From contig NZ_BQHR01000001.1 of the NCBI RefSeq assembly GCF_021601625.1, forward strand, positions 372,001-436,000: a stretch of DNA of 64,000 bases. Direction: 5' to 3'. Source of the stretch: Pseudomonas paraglycinae. GTDB lineage: Bacteria > Pseudomonadota > Gammaproteobacteria > Pseudomonadales > Pseudomonadaceae. Positions 1-10,920 of this stretch are shown here, piece after piece (within the stretch, counting starts at the first letter, position 1; each line of letters begins with the position of its first letter). The position numbers and the translations under genes were made by a program. Below the pieces are notes generated by a model, which was given only the letters and a program-made list of their open reading frames with translations, made no database searches and had not been told where the DNA came from.

Positions 1-1257
1 CTGACCGCGCCGGATCGTCTGGTGATCGACATCAACGGCGCCACCCTCGGCGCGCCGCTGAATGTGCAGACCGCCAATACGCCGATCACCGCCATGCGCT
101 CGGCCCAACGTACGCCGACCGACCTGCGGGTGGTCATCGACCTGAAAAAAGCCGTCACCCCGAAAAGTTTCTCGCTGGCGCCGAATGCGCAATATGGCAA
201 CCGTCTGGTGGTCGATCTGTTCGACAACCCGGCTGACGCCGCACCACCGCCGACACCTGCGCCGACCCCAACGGTTGCGACCGTGCCTGCGGTGCCGGTC
301 ACCCCGGCCGAGCCTGCGATCAAACTGCCACCGGCCCCGGCCGGCAAGCGCGACATCATTGTGGTGATCGACGCCGGCCACGGTGGCGAAGACCCGGGTG
401 CGTCCGGTTCTCGCGGTCAGCGCGAGAAAGACGTGGTACTGCAGATCGCCCGCGAGTTGCAGCGTCAGGTCAACGGCATGAAAGGCTTCCGCGCCGAACT
501 GACCCGTACCGGCGACTACTTCATCCCGCTGCGCGGCCGTACCGAGATTGCTCGCAAGAAGGGCGCAGACCTGTTCGTCTCGATCCACGCCGACGCCGCG
601 CCGTCTGCGGCCGCGTTCGGTGCGTCGGTGTTCGCCCTGTCCGACCGTGGCGCCACTTCGGAAACCGCCCGTTGGCTGGCCGACAGCGAAAACCGTTCCG
701 ACCTGATCGGCGGTGCCGGCAACGTCAGTCTCGATGACAAGGACCGGATGCTGGCCGGCGTTCTGCTCGACCTGTCGATGACCGCCTCGCTGACCTCCAG
801 CCTCAACGTCGGCCAGAAAGTCCTGACCAACATTGGCCGGGTCACCCCGCTGCACAAACAGCGGGTGGAACAGGCCGGGTTCATGGTGCTGAAATCGCCG
901 GACATCCCGTCGATCCTGGTGGAAACCGGCTTCATCTCCAACGCCAACGAAGCAAACAAACTCTCGGCAGCGAGCCACCAGCAGGCGCTGGCGCGTTCGA
1001 TCAGCAGCGGCGTGCGTCAGTTCTTCCAGCAGAATCCGCCACCGGGCACTTACATCGCCTGGCTGCGTGATTCGGGCAAGATTGCTCAGGGGCCGCGTGA
1101 TCACCGGGTAGGTCCGGGTGAAACCGTGGCGATGATTGCCGTGCGTTACCAGATTTCGCCGGCCACGTTGCGCAGCGCCAACAATCTGAAAAGCGATGAT
1201 CTGAAAGTCGGTCAGCACCTGACCATTCCCGGCACCGAACTGGCGTCCAAAGAATGA
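1..1257 (+). CDS. amiB: N-acetylmuramoyl-L-alanine amidase AmiB/AmiC family (5' end missing)
   Basis: Periplasmic zinc amidase that cuts the amide bond between N-acetylmuramic acid and the stem peptide during cell separation. The open frame runs off the left edge, so the true start and signal peptide lie outside the window. Of 418 visible residues, about 1-75 form an AMIN targeting domain, about 76-115 a Pro/Ala-rich linker, about 118-340 the Amidase_3 domain, and about 366-414 a LysM peptidoglycan-binding domain. Amidase_3 motifs seen are DAGHGG (zinc His), REKDVVL (zinc Glu), SIHADA (zinc His) and LVETGFISN (catalytic Glu). The stop codon overlaps the mutL start by 4 bp, so the two are co-transcribed. 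The amiB-mutL-miaA-hfq order is standard in gamma-proteobacteria. Confidence 0.95.
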   Translation: MTAPDRLVIDINGATLGAPLNVQTANTPITAMRSAQRTPTDLRVVIDLKKAVTPKSFSLAPNAQYGNRLVVDLFDNPADAAPPPTPAPTPTVATVPAVPVTPAEPAIKLPPAPAGKRDIIVVIDAGHGGEDPGASGSRGQREKDVVLQIARELQRQVNGMKGFRAELTRTGDYFIPLRGRTEIARKKGADLFVSIHADAAPSAAAFGASVFALSDRGATSETARWLADSENRSDLIGGAGNVSLDDKDRMLAGVLLDLSMTASLTSSLNVGQKVLTNIGRVTPLHKQRVEQAGFMVLKSPDIPSILVETGFISNANEANKLSAASHQQALARSISSGVRQFFQQNPPPGTYIAWLRDSGKIAQGPRDHRVGPGETVAMIAVRYQISPATLRSANNLKSDDLKVGQHLTIPGTELASKE

Positions 1258-3161
1258 ATCAGGTCCTGAACGCTGCGCGCATCGAACTGCTCAGCCCGCG
1301 GCTGGCGAACCAGATCGCCGCCGGTGAGGTGGTCGAACGCCCGGCCTCGGTGATCAAGGAGCTGCTGGAAAACAGCCTCGACTCCGGCGCCAAACGTATC
1401 GACGTCGATGTTGAACAGGGCGGCGTCAAACTGCTGCGTGTGCGTGACGACGGCAGCGGTATTTCCGCCGATGACCTGCCGCTGGCCCTGGCGCGTCACG
1501 CCACCAGCAAGATCCGCAACCTGGAAGACCTTGAGCAAGTAATGAGCCTGGGTTTTCGGGGCGAGGCTTTGGCATCGATCAGCTCCGTGGCACGTCTGAC
1601 CCTGACCTCGCGCACCCGAGATGCCGATCAGGCCTGGCAGGTCGAGACCGAAGGCCGTGACATGGCGCCCCGCGTGCAGCCGGCGGCGCACCCGGTCGGC
1701 ACGTCGGTGGAAGTCCGTGACCTGTTCTTCAACACCCCGGCGCGACGCAAATTCCTCAAGACTGAAAAAACCGAATTCGATCACCTGCAAGAAGTGATCA
1801 AGCGTCTGGCGCTGGCGCGTTTCGACGTGGCGTTCCATCTGCGTCACAACGGCAAGACCATCCTCAGCCTGCACGAAGCCCACGATGACGCGGCGCGCGC
1901 ACGGCGTGTGGCGGCGATCTGCGGTTCGGGCTTCCTTGAGCAGGCGTTGCCGATCGAGATCGAGCGCAATGGCCTGCATTTGTGGGGTTGGGTCGGTCTG
2001 CCGACCTTCAACCGCAGTCAGGCGGACTTGCAGTATTTCTTCGTCAACGGCCGTGCGGTGCGCGACAAACTGGTGGCCCACGCGGTGCGTCAGGCTTATC
2101 GCGATGTGCTGTTCAATGGCCGGCACCCGACGTTCGCGCTGTTTTTCGAGGTCGACCCGGCAGCAGTAGACGTCAACGTACACCCGACCAAACACGAAGT
2201 GCGCTTCCGTGACGGGCGCATGGTGCATGACTTCCTTTATGGCACCTTGCACCGTGCCCTCGGCGATGTGAGGCCGGAAGATCAGCTTGCCGGTTCGGTC
2301 ACCACCGCGATCGTCCGGCCAACCGGCCTTGAAGCCGGTGAGTTCGGGCCGCAGGGCGAAATGCGTCTGGCGGCCAATGCGTTGCTGGAGCAACCGCAGG
2401 CGCAACCGGCGTTCAATACCTCGTCGGGTGCCAGCGCTGGCGGGGCTTATCAGTATCAATACACGCCGCGTCCGCAATCGAGCGTGCCGGTAGCCGAGGC
2501 CCAGGCCGCGTACCGCGAGTTTTTTGCGCCGCTGCCCGAGGCCAACGCCAATGCATTGCCAGCCGGTCAGGAAGACATTCCGCCGCTGGGCTATGCGCTG
2601 GCGCAGCTCAAGGGCATCTACATTCTGTCCGAGAACGCCCAAGGCCTGGTTTTGGTGGACATGCACGCCGCTCACGAGCGCATCATGTACGAGCGTCTGA
2701 AGATCGCCATGGCCAGCGAAGGCCTTAGCGGTCAGCCTTTGCTGGTGCCGGAATCCCTGGCGGTCAGTCAGCGCGAGGCCGATTGCGCCGAAGAACATGC
2801 GGCGTGGTTCCAGCGCCTCGGTTTTGAATTGCAGCGCCTTGGCCCGGAAACCCTGGCCATCCGGCAGATTCCGGCCCTGCTCAAGCAGGCCGAAGCCAAC
2901 CGTCTGGTGGGTGATGTGCTGTCGGACTTGATGGAATACGGCACCAGCGACCGGATCCAGGCACATCTGAACGAATTGCTCGGCACCATGGCCTGCCACG
3001 GCGCGATCCGCGCCAACCGGCGCCTGGCCCTGCCGGAAATGAACGGCCTGCTGCGCGACATGGAAAATACCGAGCGCAGCGGTCAATGCAACCATGGCCG
3101 ACCGACCTGGACCCAACTGGGCCTGGACGATCTGGACAAACTGTTCCTGCGCGGTCGTTGA
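1254..3161 (+). CDS. mutL: DNA mismatch repair protein MutL
   Basis: Mismatch-repair ATPase that links MutS mismatch recognition to strand incision. The N-terminal GHKL ATPase shows [29 protein letters not shown] and [13 protein letters not shown] variable linker (about 335-435) leads to the C-terminal dimerisation domain (about 440-635). That domain carries an endonuclease-type motif [12 protein letters not shown] starting at Asp469, with ACHGAIRAN and CNHGRPT further on, the metal-site motifs of MutL proteins from bacteria lacking MutH. At 635 aa it is full length. Its ATG overlaps the amiB stop, and its TGA shares one base with the miaA ATG. Confidence 0.97.
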   Translation: MNQVLNAARIELLSPRLANQIAAGEVVERPASVIKELLENSLDSGAKRIDVDVEQGGVKLLRVRDDGSGISADDLPLALARHATSKIRNLEDLEQVMSLGFRGEALASISSVARLTLTSRTRDADQAWQVETEGRDMAPRVQPAAHPVGTSVEVRDLFFNTPARRKFLKTEKTEFDHLQEVIKRLALARFDVAFHLRHNGKTILSLHEAHDDAARARRVAAICGSGFLEQALPIEIERNGLHLWGWVGLPTFNRSQADLQYFFVNGRAVRDKLVAHAVRQAYRDVLFNGRHPTFALFFEVDPAAVDVNVHPTKHEVRFRDGRMVHDFLYGTLHRALGDVRPEDQLAGSVTTAIVRPTGLEAGEFGPQGEMRLAANALLEQPQAQPAFNTSSGASAGGAYQYQYTPRPQSSVPVAEAQAAYREFFAPLPEANANALPAGQEDIPPLGYALAQLKGIYILSENAQGLVLVDMHAAHERIMYERLKIAMASEGLSGQPLLVPESLAVSQREADCAEEHAAWFQRLGFELQRLGPETLAIRQIPALLKQAEANRLVGDVLSDLMEYGTSDRIQAHLNELLGTMACHGAIRANRRLALPEMNGLLRDMENTERSGQCNHGRPTWTQLGLDDLDKLFLRGR

Positions 3162-4132
3162 TGAGCCAGCTTCCTCCAGCGATTTTCCTGATGGGCCCGA
3201 CCGCTGCGGGCAAGACCGATCTGGCCATCGAGCTGACCAAGGTACTGCCGTGCGAGCTGATCAGCGTCGATTCGGCGCTGGTCTATCGCGGCATGGACAT
3301 CGGCACCGCCAAACCGTCCAAAGAACTGCTGGCCGAGTTTCCGCACCGGTTGATCGACATTCTCGACCCGGCCGAAGCCTATTCGGCAGCGGATTTCCGC
3401 CGCGATGCGCTCCAGGCCATGGCCGAGATCACCGCCCGCGGAAAAATTCCGCTGCTGGTGGGCGGTACGATGCTCTATTACAAGGCTTTGATCGAAGGTC
3501 TGGCGGACATGCCGGCGGCCGATCCCGAGGTTCGCGCGCAAATCGAAGAAGAGGCTGCGCGCCTTGGCTGGCAGGCCCTGCACGATCAACTGGCGGTCAT
3601 CGATCCGGAGTCTGCGGCACGCATTCATCCGAACGATCCACAACGACTGAGTCGTGCGCTGGAAGTTTACCGGGTCAGCGGTCAGAGCATGACTGAACTG
3701 CGGCTGAAACAATCTGTACAAAGTACCGAAGCGGCCGCATCGGGACTGCAACAATTGCCCTATACTGTCGCGAACCTGGCGATTGCTCCAACTAATCGGC
3801 AGGTACTGCACGAGCGCATTAAACAAAGATTCACAAATATGCTGGAACAGGGATTCATCGACGAGGTCGTAGCCCTGCGTAATAGAAGTGACCTGCATGC
3901 CGGGTTGCCGTCTATACGTGCGGTAGGCTACCGCCAGGTCTGGGACTTCCTGGATGGCAAGCTGACGTCGGCCGAGATGCAGGAGCGGGGCATCATCGCC
4001 ACGCGCCAATTGGCCAAACGCCAGTTCACCTGGCTGCGCAGCTGGAAAGATTTACATTGGCTCGACAGTCTGGATTGCGACAATCTGCCACGCGCCTTGA
4101 AATACCTTGGGACGATCTCCATATTGAGCTGA
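3161..4132 (+). CDS. miaA: tRNA dimethylallyltransferase MiaA
   Basis: Transfers a dimethylallyl group from DMAPP to N6 of A37 in tRNAs reading UNN codons, the first step towards ms2i6A. The start at 3161 ([14 protein letters not shown]) is preferred because it overlaps the mutL stop (ATGA) and places the P-loop [11 protein letters not shown] at residues 11-21, where the family has it. [16 protein letters not shown], the substrate-binding segment, follows. Length 323 aa is normal. Base composition falls slightly towards the 3' end near 3710-3900, but the frame is intact. The gene precedes hfq, as in most gamma-proteobacteria. Confidence 0.96.
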   Translation: MSQLPPAIFLMGPTAAGKTDLAIELTKVLPCELISVDSALVYRGMDIGTAKPSKELLAEFPHRLIDILDPAEAYSAADFRRDALQAMAEITARGKIPLLVGGTMLYYKALIEGLADMPAADPEVRAQIEEEAARLGWQALHDQLAVIDPESAARIHPNDPQRLSRALEVYRVSGQSMTELRLKQSVQSTEAAASGLQQLPYTVANLAIAPTNRQVLHERIKQRFTNMLEQGFIDEVVALRNRSDLHAGLPSIRAVGYRQVWDFLDGKLTSAEMQERGIIATRQLAKRQFTWLRSWKDLHWLDSLDCDNLPRALKYLGTISILS

Positions 4133-4225
4133 GTCCTTGCAATTGCCGTCTATCCTTGGGGGTGTGGCGGCAAAAGCCATCTGTTTACCTATTTTTTATA
4201 TTGAATCCTTAAAGGAGTGCGGCAC

Positions 4226-4486
4226 ATGTCAAAAGGGCATTCGCTACAAGACCCTTACTTGAATACTTTACGTAAAGAGAAAGTGGGGGTTTCCATCTAC
4301 CTGGTGAACGGGATCAAACTGCAAGGCACGATCGAGTCGTTCGACCAGTTCGTTATCCTGCTGAAGAACACCGTCAGCCAGATGGTTTACAAACACGCTA
4401 TCTCTACAGTCGTGCCGGTTCGTCCAATTCGTCTGCCAAGCGCAACCGAATCCGAAGCAGGTGACGCTGAGCCAGGTAACGCCTGA
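4226..4486 (+). CDS. hfq: RNA-binding chaperone Hfq
   Basis: Hexameric Sm-like protein that pairs small RNAs with mRNAs and binds A-rich catabolite-repression targets together with Crc in Pseudomonas. The start ATG at 4226 ([13 protein letters not shown]) has an AAGGAG ribosome site at 4212-4217. An in-frame GTG at 4217 falls inside that site and is rejected. The Sm1 motif (VYLVNG-type, here [12 protein letters not shown]) and the Sm2 motif YKHAIST are both present. It is 86 aa with a short acidic tail. A 93-bp gap after miaA leaves room for its own promoter. hflX follows after 12 bp. Confidence 0.97.
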   Translation: MSKGHSLQDPYLNTLRKEKVGVSIYLVNGIKLQGTIESFDQFVILLKNTVSQMVYKHAISTVVPVRPIRLPSATESEAGDAEPGNA

Positions 4487-4498
4487 TAGGAGTCTCCT

Positions 4499-5800
4499 TT
4501 GTTCTTTGAGCGCCACGGTGGTGGTGAACGAGTCATCCTCGTTCACTTGGATGGACAGGACCCTGAGGCGCGCGAAGATCCGCAGGAGTTTCAGGAACTG
4601 GCAAATTCGGCTGGCGCCGAGACCGTTGCGTTTTTTAACGTGCCGCGTCATCGGCCAACCGCCAAATACCTGATTGGCAGCGGCAAGGTCGAGGAACTGC
4701 GCGACCTGGTCCACGCCGAAGAAGCCGATCTGGTGATCTTCAATCACGTCCTCACGCCCAGTCAGGAACGTAACCTCGAACGTGTTTTCGAGTGTCGCGT
4801 GATCGACCGTACCGGTCTGATTCTCGATATTTTCGCCCAACGCGCCCGTACCCATGAGGGCAAGCTCCAGGTAGAACTGGCCCAGCTTGACCACATGAGC
4901 ACCCGGCTGGTTCGCGGCTGGACTCACCTTGAGCGTCAAGGTGGTGGTATCGGCATGCGCGGCCCGGGTGAAACCCAGCTCGAAACCGACCGGCGACTGC
5001 TGCGGGTTCGCCTGCGCCAGATCAAGGGCCGTCTGGAAAAAGTGCGCAGCCAGCGCGAACAGTCGCGTCGTGGCCGCTCGCGTGCGGATATCCCTACCGT
5101 GTCTCTGGTGGGATACACCAACGCCGGCAAGTCCACGCTGTTCAATAACGTGACCAAGTCCGACGTGTACGCGGCTGACCAGCTGTTCGCCACGCTCGAC
5201 CCGACCCTGCGCCGTCTGGATCTGGACGACCTGGGGCCGATTGTCCTGGCCGACACGGTAGGGTTCATCCGCCACTTGCCACACAAACTGGTCGAGGCAT
5301 TTCGGTCTACGCTCGAAGAGTCGAGCAACTCCGATCTGCTGCTGCACGTGATCGATGCGGCCGAACCGGATCGCATGTTGCAGATCGAGCAGGTGATGGT
5401 AGTGCTGGGCGAGATCGGTGCCCAGGACTTGCCGATCCTCGAGGTCTATAACAAACTCGATTTGCTTGAAGGCGTTGAGCCACAAATCCAGCGCGATGAA
5501 AACGGCAAGCCCCAGCGGGTCTGGCTGTCTGCGCGTGATGGCACCGGTCTGGAATTGCTCGAGCAGGCGATTGCCGAGTTGTTGGGCAGCGACCTGTTCG
5601 TGGGAACCTTGCGCCTGCCTCAGCGGTTCGCGCGTCTGCGTGCGCAGTTCTTCGAACTGGGCGCGGTACAGAAAGAAGAACACGACGAAGAAGGGGTCAG
5701 CTTGCTGGCCGTTCGATTGCCACGCTCGGAGCTCAATCGACTGGTGAGTCGTGAAGGCGTTGTGCCGACGGAGTTCATCGAGCAACACACTTTGCAATAA
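4499..5800 (+). CDS. hflX: ribosome-associated GTPase HflX
   Basis: GTPase of the Obg/HflX class that binds the 50S subunit and splits or rescues stalled ribosomes. The start is TTG at 4499, six bases after AGGAG (4488-4492), giving MFFERHGGGERVILVHLD, the usual Pseudomonas N-terminus. No ATG fits as well, so this is a real rare start codon. The N-terminal glycine-rich HflX domain contains GGIGMRGPGETQLETDRR. The G domain shows GYTNAGKST (G1), DTVGFIRHLP (G3) and NKLD (G4). It has 433 aa and lies in the hfq-hflX-hflK-hflC operon. Confidence 0.96.
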   Translation: MFFERHGGGERVILVHLDGQDPEAREDPQEFQELANSAGAETVAFFNVPRHRPTAKYLIGSGKVEELRDLVHAEEADLVIFNHVLTPSQERNLERVFECRVIDRTGLILDIFAQRARTHEGKLQVELAQLDHMSTRLVRGWTHLERQGGGIGMRGPGETQLETDRRLLRVRLRQIKGRLEKVRSQREQSRRGRSRADIPTVSLVGYTNAGKSTLFNNVTKSDVYAADQLFATLDPTLRRLDLDDLGPIVLADTVGFIRHLPHKLVEAFRSTLEESSNSDLLLHVIDAAEPDRMLQIEQVMVVLGEIGAQDLPILEVYNKLDLLEGVEPQIQRDENGKPQRVWLSARDGTGLELLEQAIAELLGSDLFVGTLRLPQRFARLRAQFFELGAVQKEEHDEEGVSLLAVRLPRSELNRLVSREGVVPTEFIEQHTLQ

Positions 5801-5896
5801 AAGCCTGGCAAAGCGGTTGTGCCGCAACGGCAGGCATTCTGTAGCATTGGTCGGCGCGCCGTGGGTGCGTCTTTGCTTTATCAGATGGAGAGCGCT

Positions 5897-7066
5897 ATGG
5901 CTTGGAATGAGCCGGGTGGCAACTCGAACAATCAGGATCCTTGGGGTGGCAAGCGTCGCAACAACGGCGACCGCAAGGGGCCGCCGGATCTCGACGAGGC
6001 CTTCCGAAAGCTGCAGGAAAGCCTGAACGGGTTGTTCGGTGGTGGAAAAAAACGCGGTGATGACGGTGGTGGCTCGGGCAAGAGCGGCGGCTTCGGCGGC
6101 CTGCTCGGCATCGGCCTTGTCGTGCTGGCGGCCGTCTGGCTGTATAGCGCGGTATATGTCGTGGACGAGCAGGAGCAAGCCGTGGTGCTGCGCTTCGGCA
6201 AGTACTACGAGACTGTCGGTCCCGGCCTGAACATCTACTTCCCGCCGATCGACAAGAAGTACATGGAGAACGTCACGCGTGAGCGTGCCTACACCAAGCA
6301 GGGCCAGATGCTGACCGAAGACGAGAACATCGTCGAAGTGCCGCTGACCGTGCAGTACAAGATCAGCAACCTGCAGGACTTCGTGCTGAACGTCGACCAG
6401 CCGGAAATCAGCCTGCAACATGCGACCGACAGTGCGCTGCGCCATGTGGTGGGTTCCACCGCGATGGACCAGGTGTTGACCGAAGGTCGTGAGCTGATGG
6501 CCAGCGAGATCAAGGAGCGTCTGCAACGCTTCCTCGATACCTATCGCACCGGTATCACCGTCACCCAGGTCAACGTACAGAGCGCAGCGGCACCGCGTGA
6601 AGTGCAGGAAGCTTTCGATGACGTGATCCGCGCCCGTGAAGACGAGCAGCGTTCGCGCAACCAGGCTGAAACCTACGCCAACGGCGTGGTGCCGGAAGCC
6701 CGTGGTCAGGCCCAGCGCATCCTCGAAGATGCCAACGGTTACCGTGACGAAACGGTCTCGCGGGCCAAGGGTGAGGCGGATCGCTTCACCAAGCTGGTTG
6801 CCGAGTATCGCAAGGCGCCCGAGGTCACTCGTCAGCGTCTATATCTGGACACCATGCAGGAAGTCTTCAGCAGCACCAGCAAGGTTCTCGTGACCGGCAA
6901 CAAGAACGGCCAGAGCAACCTGCTTTACCTGCCGCTGGACAAGATGATTCAGAACAGTTCGGGCAGCAATGCACCGGTCACCGGTTCGGCTGCCGCCAGC
7001 AACAACACGGACGTCACGCCGCATGTCACTGACGTGCCGCAGTCGCGCACAAGGGAGACCCGCTGA
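5897..7066 (+). CDS. hflK: FtsH protease modulator HflK
   Basis: Inner-membrane SPFH protein that assembles with HflC into a large cage around FtsH and restrains degradation of membrane substrates. The start at 5897 (MAWNEPGGNSNNQ) has GGAG six bases upstream. A glycine/charged cytoplasmic N-terminus precedes one membrane segment near residues 75-95 (GLLGIGLVVLAAVWLYSAVY). The SPFH domain follows (EQEQAVVLRFGKYYETVGPG), then a helical region rich in Glu and Arg and a Ser/Asn/Thr-rich tail. It has 389 aa, and its stop overlaps the hflC start. Confidence 0.95.
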   Translation: MAWNEPGGNSNNQDPWGGKRRNNGDRKGPPDLDEAFRKLQESLNGLFGGGKKRGDDGGGSGKSGGFGGLLGIGLVVLAAVWLYSAVYVVDEQEQAVVLRFGKYYETVGPGLNIYFPPIDKKYMENVTRERAYTKQGQMLTEDENIVEVPLTVQYKISNLQDFVLNVDQPEISLQHATDSALRHVVGSTAMDQVLTEGRELMASEIKERLQRFLDTYRTGITVTQVNVQSAAAPREVQEAFDDVIRAREDEQRSRNQAETYANGVVPEARGQAQRILEDANGYRDETVSRAKGEADRFTKLVAEYRKAPEVTRQRLYLDTMQEVFSSTSKVLVTGNKNGQSNLLYLPLDKMIQNSSGSNAPVTGSAAASNNTDVTPHVTDVPQSRTRETR

Positions 7067-7935
7067 TGAGCAATAAATCGCTGATCGCCCTGATCGTTGG
7101 CGTTGTCGTGGTACTGGTTGGCTGGAACTGCTTCTACATCGTTGCTCAGACCGAGCGCGCGGTGTTGCTGCAATTCGGTCGCGTGGTTCAGGCTGACGTT
7201 CAGCCGGGTCTGCATGTGAAGGTTCCTTACGTTAACCAGGTGCGTAAATTCGACGCGCGTCTGATGACGCTGGATGCACCGACACAACGCTTCCTGACGC
7301 TGGAAAAGAAAGCCGTGATGGTCGATGCCTACGCCAAGTGGCGCGTGAAAGATGCCGAGCGCTTCTACACCGCAACGTCCGGCCTCAAGCAGATCGCCGA
7401 CGAGCGTCTGTCCCGTCGTCTGGAATCGGGCCTGCGTGACCAGTTTGGTAAACGCACCCTGCACGAAGTGGTATCCGGTGAGCGCGATGCGCTGATGGCC
7501 GATATCACCGCGTCGCTGAACAAGATGGCGGAGAAAGAGCTGGGTATCGAAGTGGTCGATGTCCGGGTCAAGGCCATCGATCTGCCGAAAGAAGTGAACC
7601 GCAGCGTGTTCGAACGTATGAGCACCGAGCGTGAGCGTGAAGCTCGCGAGCACCGCGCCAAGGGTAACGAGCTGGCCGAAGGCATCCGTGCCGACGCCGA
7701 TCGTCAACGCCGCGTGCTGCTGGCTGAAGCCTATCGTGAATCCGAAGAGATTCGCGGTGACGGTGATGCCCAGGCTGCTGCGATCTACTCCAAGGCCTAC
7801 GGTCAGGATCAGGAGTTCTACGGTTTCTACCGTAGCCTGCGTGCCTACCGTGAAAGCTTCGCGAACAAATCCGACGTCCTGGTCCTCGACCCAAGCAGCG
7901 ACTTCTTCCGTTACCTGGAAAAGTCCAAGCCTTGA
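7066..7935 (+). CDS. hflC: FtsH protease modulator HflC
   Basis: Partner of HflK. The N-terminal membrane anchor (LIALIVGVVVVLVGWNCFYI) is followed by an SPFH domain (QTERAVLLQFGRVVQADVQPG) and a long charged helix (REREAREHRAKGNELAEGIR). It ends in the family's FFRYLEKSKP-type C-terminus. At 289 aa it has typical length. It is translationally coupled to hflK through TGATG. Many pseudomonads carry a small DUF2065 gene after hflC, but none is visible here. Confidence 0.96.
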   Translation: MSNKSLIALIVGVVVVLVGWNCFYIVAQTERAVLLQFGRVVQADVQPGLHVKVPYVNQVRKFDARLMTLDAPTQRFLTLEKKAVMVDAYAKWRVKDAERFYTATSGLKQIADERLSRRLESGLRDQFGKRTLHEVVSGERDALMADITASLNKMAEKELGIEVVDVRVKAIDLPKEVNRSVFERMSTEREREAREHRAKGNELAEGIRADADRQRRVLLAEAYRESEEIRGDGDAQAAAIYSKAYGQDQEFYGFYRSLRAYRESFANKSDVLVLDPSSDFFRYLEKSKP

Positions 7936-8248
7936 TACGACGTTGACCTGAATCATTCCGCCCGGCGGCTAAAACCTCGGGCGGGGTGATCCTTTGGGAA
8001 AACGTGTGTATGATGCGGCAGCCGGGAAATTCCCGGCTTTTTTGCGTCTGCACGTTTGATTGCTGTTTTTGTTGCAGAAGATCGGGTTGAATGGCCCGAC
8101 AGTTTTTCGAGGAAAGTGATGGGCGAAGCCGGTAACAGGCCTTTCGCCGCGTCGTTCATGCGCGTGCGTTTTGAACGGGCCGGTCATTTTCTGCTTCACT
8201 CAAGGCTCGCCCTCGGGCTGGCCGCCCGGATCTAAGGGGAATGGCGTA
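7936..8248 (+). other. hflC-hisZ intergenic region, no gene seen
   Basis: This 313-bp gap holds two hairpins and no convincing reading frame. The first pairs CCGCCCG (7958-7964) with CGGGCGG (7978-7984) and has no T-run. The second is a rho-independent terminator at 8020-8044. The rest presumably carries the hisZ promoter. No hydrophobic short protein of DUF2065 type can be read in any frame. Confidence 0.6.
8020..8044 (+). terminator. rho-independent terminator after hflC
   Basis: AGCCGGGA pairs with TCCCGGCT around a three-base loop, followed directly by a run of T. It probably ends the hfq-hflX-hflK-hflC transcript. Confidence 0.75.
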
Positions 8249-9436
8249 ATGGCAACGGTAGACCGCTGGCTGCTGCCAGATGGCATCGAAGAAGTACTGC
8301 CACCGGAAGCGGCGCGCATTGAAGTCGCGCGTCGTCAGGTGTTGGATCTGTTCCAGAGCTGGGGTTACGAGTTTGTCGTGACTCCCCATATCGAGTACCT
8401 GGAATCCCTGCTGACCGGCGCGGGCCAGGACCTGGATCTGCGTACCTTCAAGGTCATCGACCCGCAATCGGGCCGGCAGATGGGGTTCCGTGCCGACATC
8501 ACGCCGCAAGTGGCGCGCATCGATGCGCACACCCTGCGTCGCGAAGGCCCGAGCCGTCTGTGCTACGCCGGCAGCGTGCTGCATGCCCAGCCGCGTGCCT
8601 TGTCGTCCTCGCGCAGCCCGATCCAGCTGGGTGCCGAGTTGTACGGCGATGCCAGCCCGAGCAGCGACGTCGAAGTCATCAGCCTGATGCTGGCGATGCT
8701 GCAACTGGCCGATGTGCCGGACGTGCACATGGACCTCGGGCATGTCGGCATCTACCGCGGTCTGGCCCAGGCGGCCGGTCTGTCGGGTGAAGTCGAGCAG
8801 CAGTTGTTCGATGCGTTGCAACGCAAGGCCATCGACGAGGTCATTACCTTGACCGAAGGCCTGCCGGCCGATCTGTCCGGCATGCTGCGCGCGCTGGTCG
8901 ACCTGTGCGGCGGCCGTGAAGTCCTGACCGCTGCCCGCGAGCGTCTGGCCAATGCGCCGGCCCCGGTACTGGCGGCACTGGAAGACTTGCTGGCGATCGC
9001 CGAGCGTCTGTCGGCGCGCTTCCCGGAGCTGCCGCTGTACTTCGATCTGGGCGAGTTGCGCGGTTACCACTACCACACCGGTGTGGTGTTCGCGGTGTTC
9101 GTGCCGGGCGTTGGCCAGTCCATCGCTCAGGGCGGTCGTTACGACGACATCGGCGCCGACTTCGGTCGCGCCCGTCCGGCCACCGGCTTCTCCACCGATT
9201 TGAAAACCCTGGTGACCCTGGGGCGTGCTGAGATCGAGCTACCGTCTGGCGGTATCTGGATGCCTGACAGTACGGATGCGGCACTCTGGCAGCAGGTTTG
9301 CCAGTTGCGCAGTGAGGGTCAGCGTGTCGTTCAGGCATTGCCTGGACAACCTTTGGCCGCCGCCCGTGATGCGGACTGCGACCGGCAATTGATCCAGCAG
9401 AACGGGCTTTGGCAAGTATCGCCACTGGCTTCTTGA
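8249..9436 (+). CDS. hisZ: ATP phosphoribosyltransferase regulatory subunit HisZ
   Basis: HisRS-like subunit that pairs with the short form of HisG to make the first enzyme of histidine biosynthesis. It has no tRNA-charging role. The start at 8249 ([15 protein letters not shown]) follows an AAGGGG site. The class II synthetase core is recognisable ([50 protein letters not shown] and GGRYDDIG). At 395 aa it lacks the C-terminal anticodon-binding domain of true HisRS. purA follows after 54 bp, the usual Pseudomonas arrangement. Confidence 0.95.
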   Translation: MATVDRWLLPDGIEEVLPPEAARIEVARRQVLDLFQSWGYEFVVTPHIEYLESLLTGAGQDLDLRTFKVIDPQSGRQMGFRADITPQVARIDAHTLRREGPSRLCYAGSVLHAQPRALSSSRSPIQLGAELYGDASPSSDVEVISLMLAMLQLADVPDVHMDLGHVGIYRGLAQAAGLSGEVEQQLFDALQRKAIDEVITLTEGLPADLSGMLRALVDLCGGREVLTAARERLANAPAPVLAALEDLLAIAERLSARFPELPLYFDLGELRGYHYHTGVVFAVFVPGVGQSIAQGGRYDDIGADFGRARPATGFSTDLKTLVTLGRAEIELPSGGIWMPDSTDAALWQQVCQLRSEGQRVVQALPGQPLAAARDADCDRQLIQQNGLWQVSPLAS

Positions 9437-10780
<1,344 letters not shown>

Positions 10781-10800
10781 TAAGTCGTTGATGTAAAAAC

Positions 10801-10832
10801 ACAAAGGCCCCTTCATCGGGGCCTTTGTCGTT
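10801..10832 (+). terminator. terminator after purA
   Basis: A perfect 11-bp stem (ACAAAGGCCCC pairing with GGGGCCTTTGT) with a six-base loop is followed by a short, imperfect T-rich stretch. It ends the hisZ-purA unit. Confidence 0.85.
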
Positions 10833-10920
10833 TATGCCTGTTGGACGGCATGACCTTTGCTGTGATTCTGTCTACAAGAGTGCCATCAAATTAATGGCGT
10901 CAGAAGTAGAGGGATTCAAA

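Noticed and set aside
1212-3116. Long minus-strand open frame opposite mutL
   Set aside because: It is the antisense of a certain gene in a GC-rich genome. Its protein has no domain, no ribosome site, and a composition rich in Arg/His/Gln typical of shadow frames.
4268-6526. 752-codon minus-strand open frame across hfq, hflX and hflK
   Set aside because: It spans three well-supported genes in antisense and has no recognisable motif or start context. The length comes from codon bias on the opposite strand.
10894-10920. ATG at 10894 as start of the chemoreceptor
   Set aside because: The GTG at 10921 has a well-placed GAGGGA site and puts the first membrane helix near the N-terminus. The ATG lacks a ribosome site.
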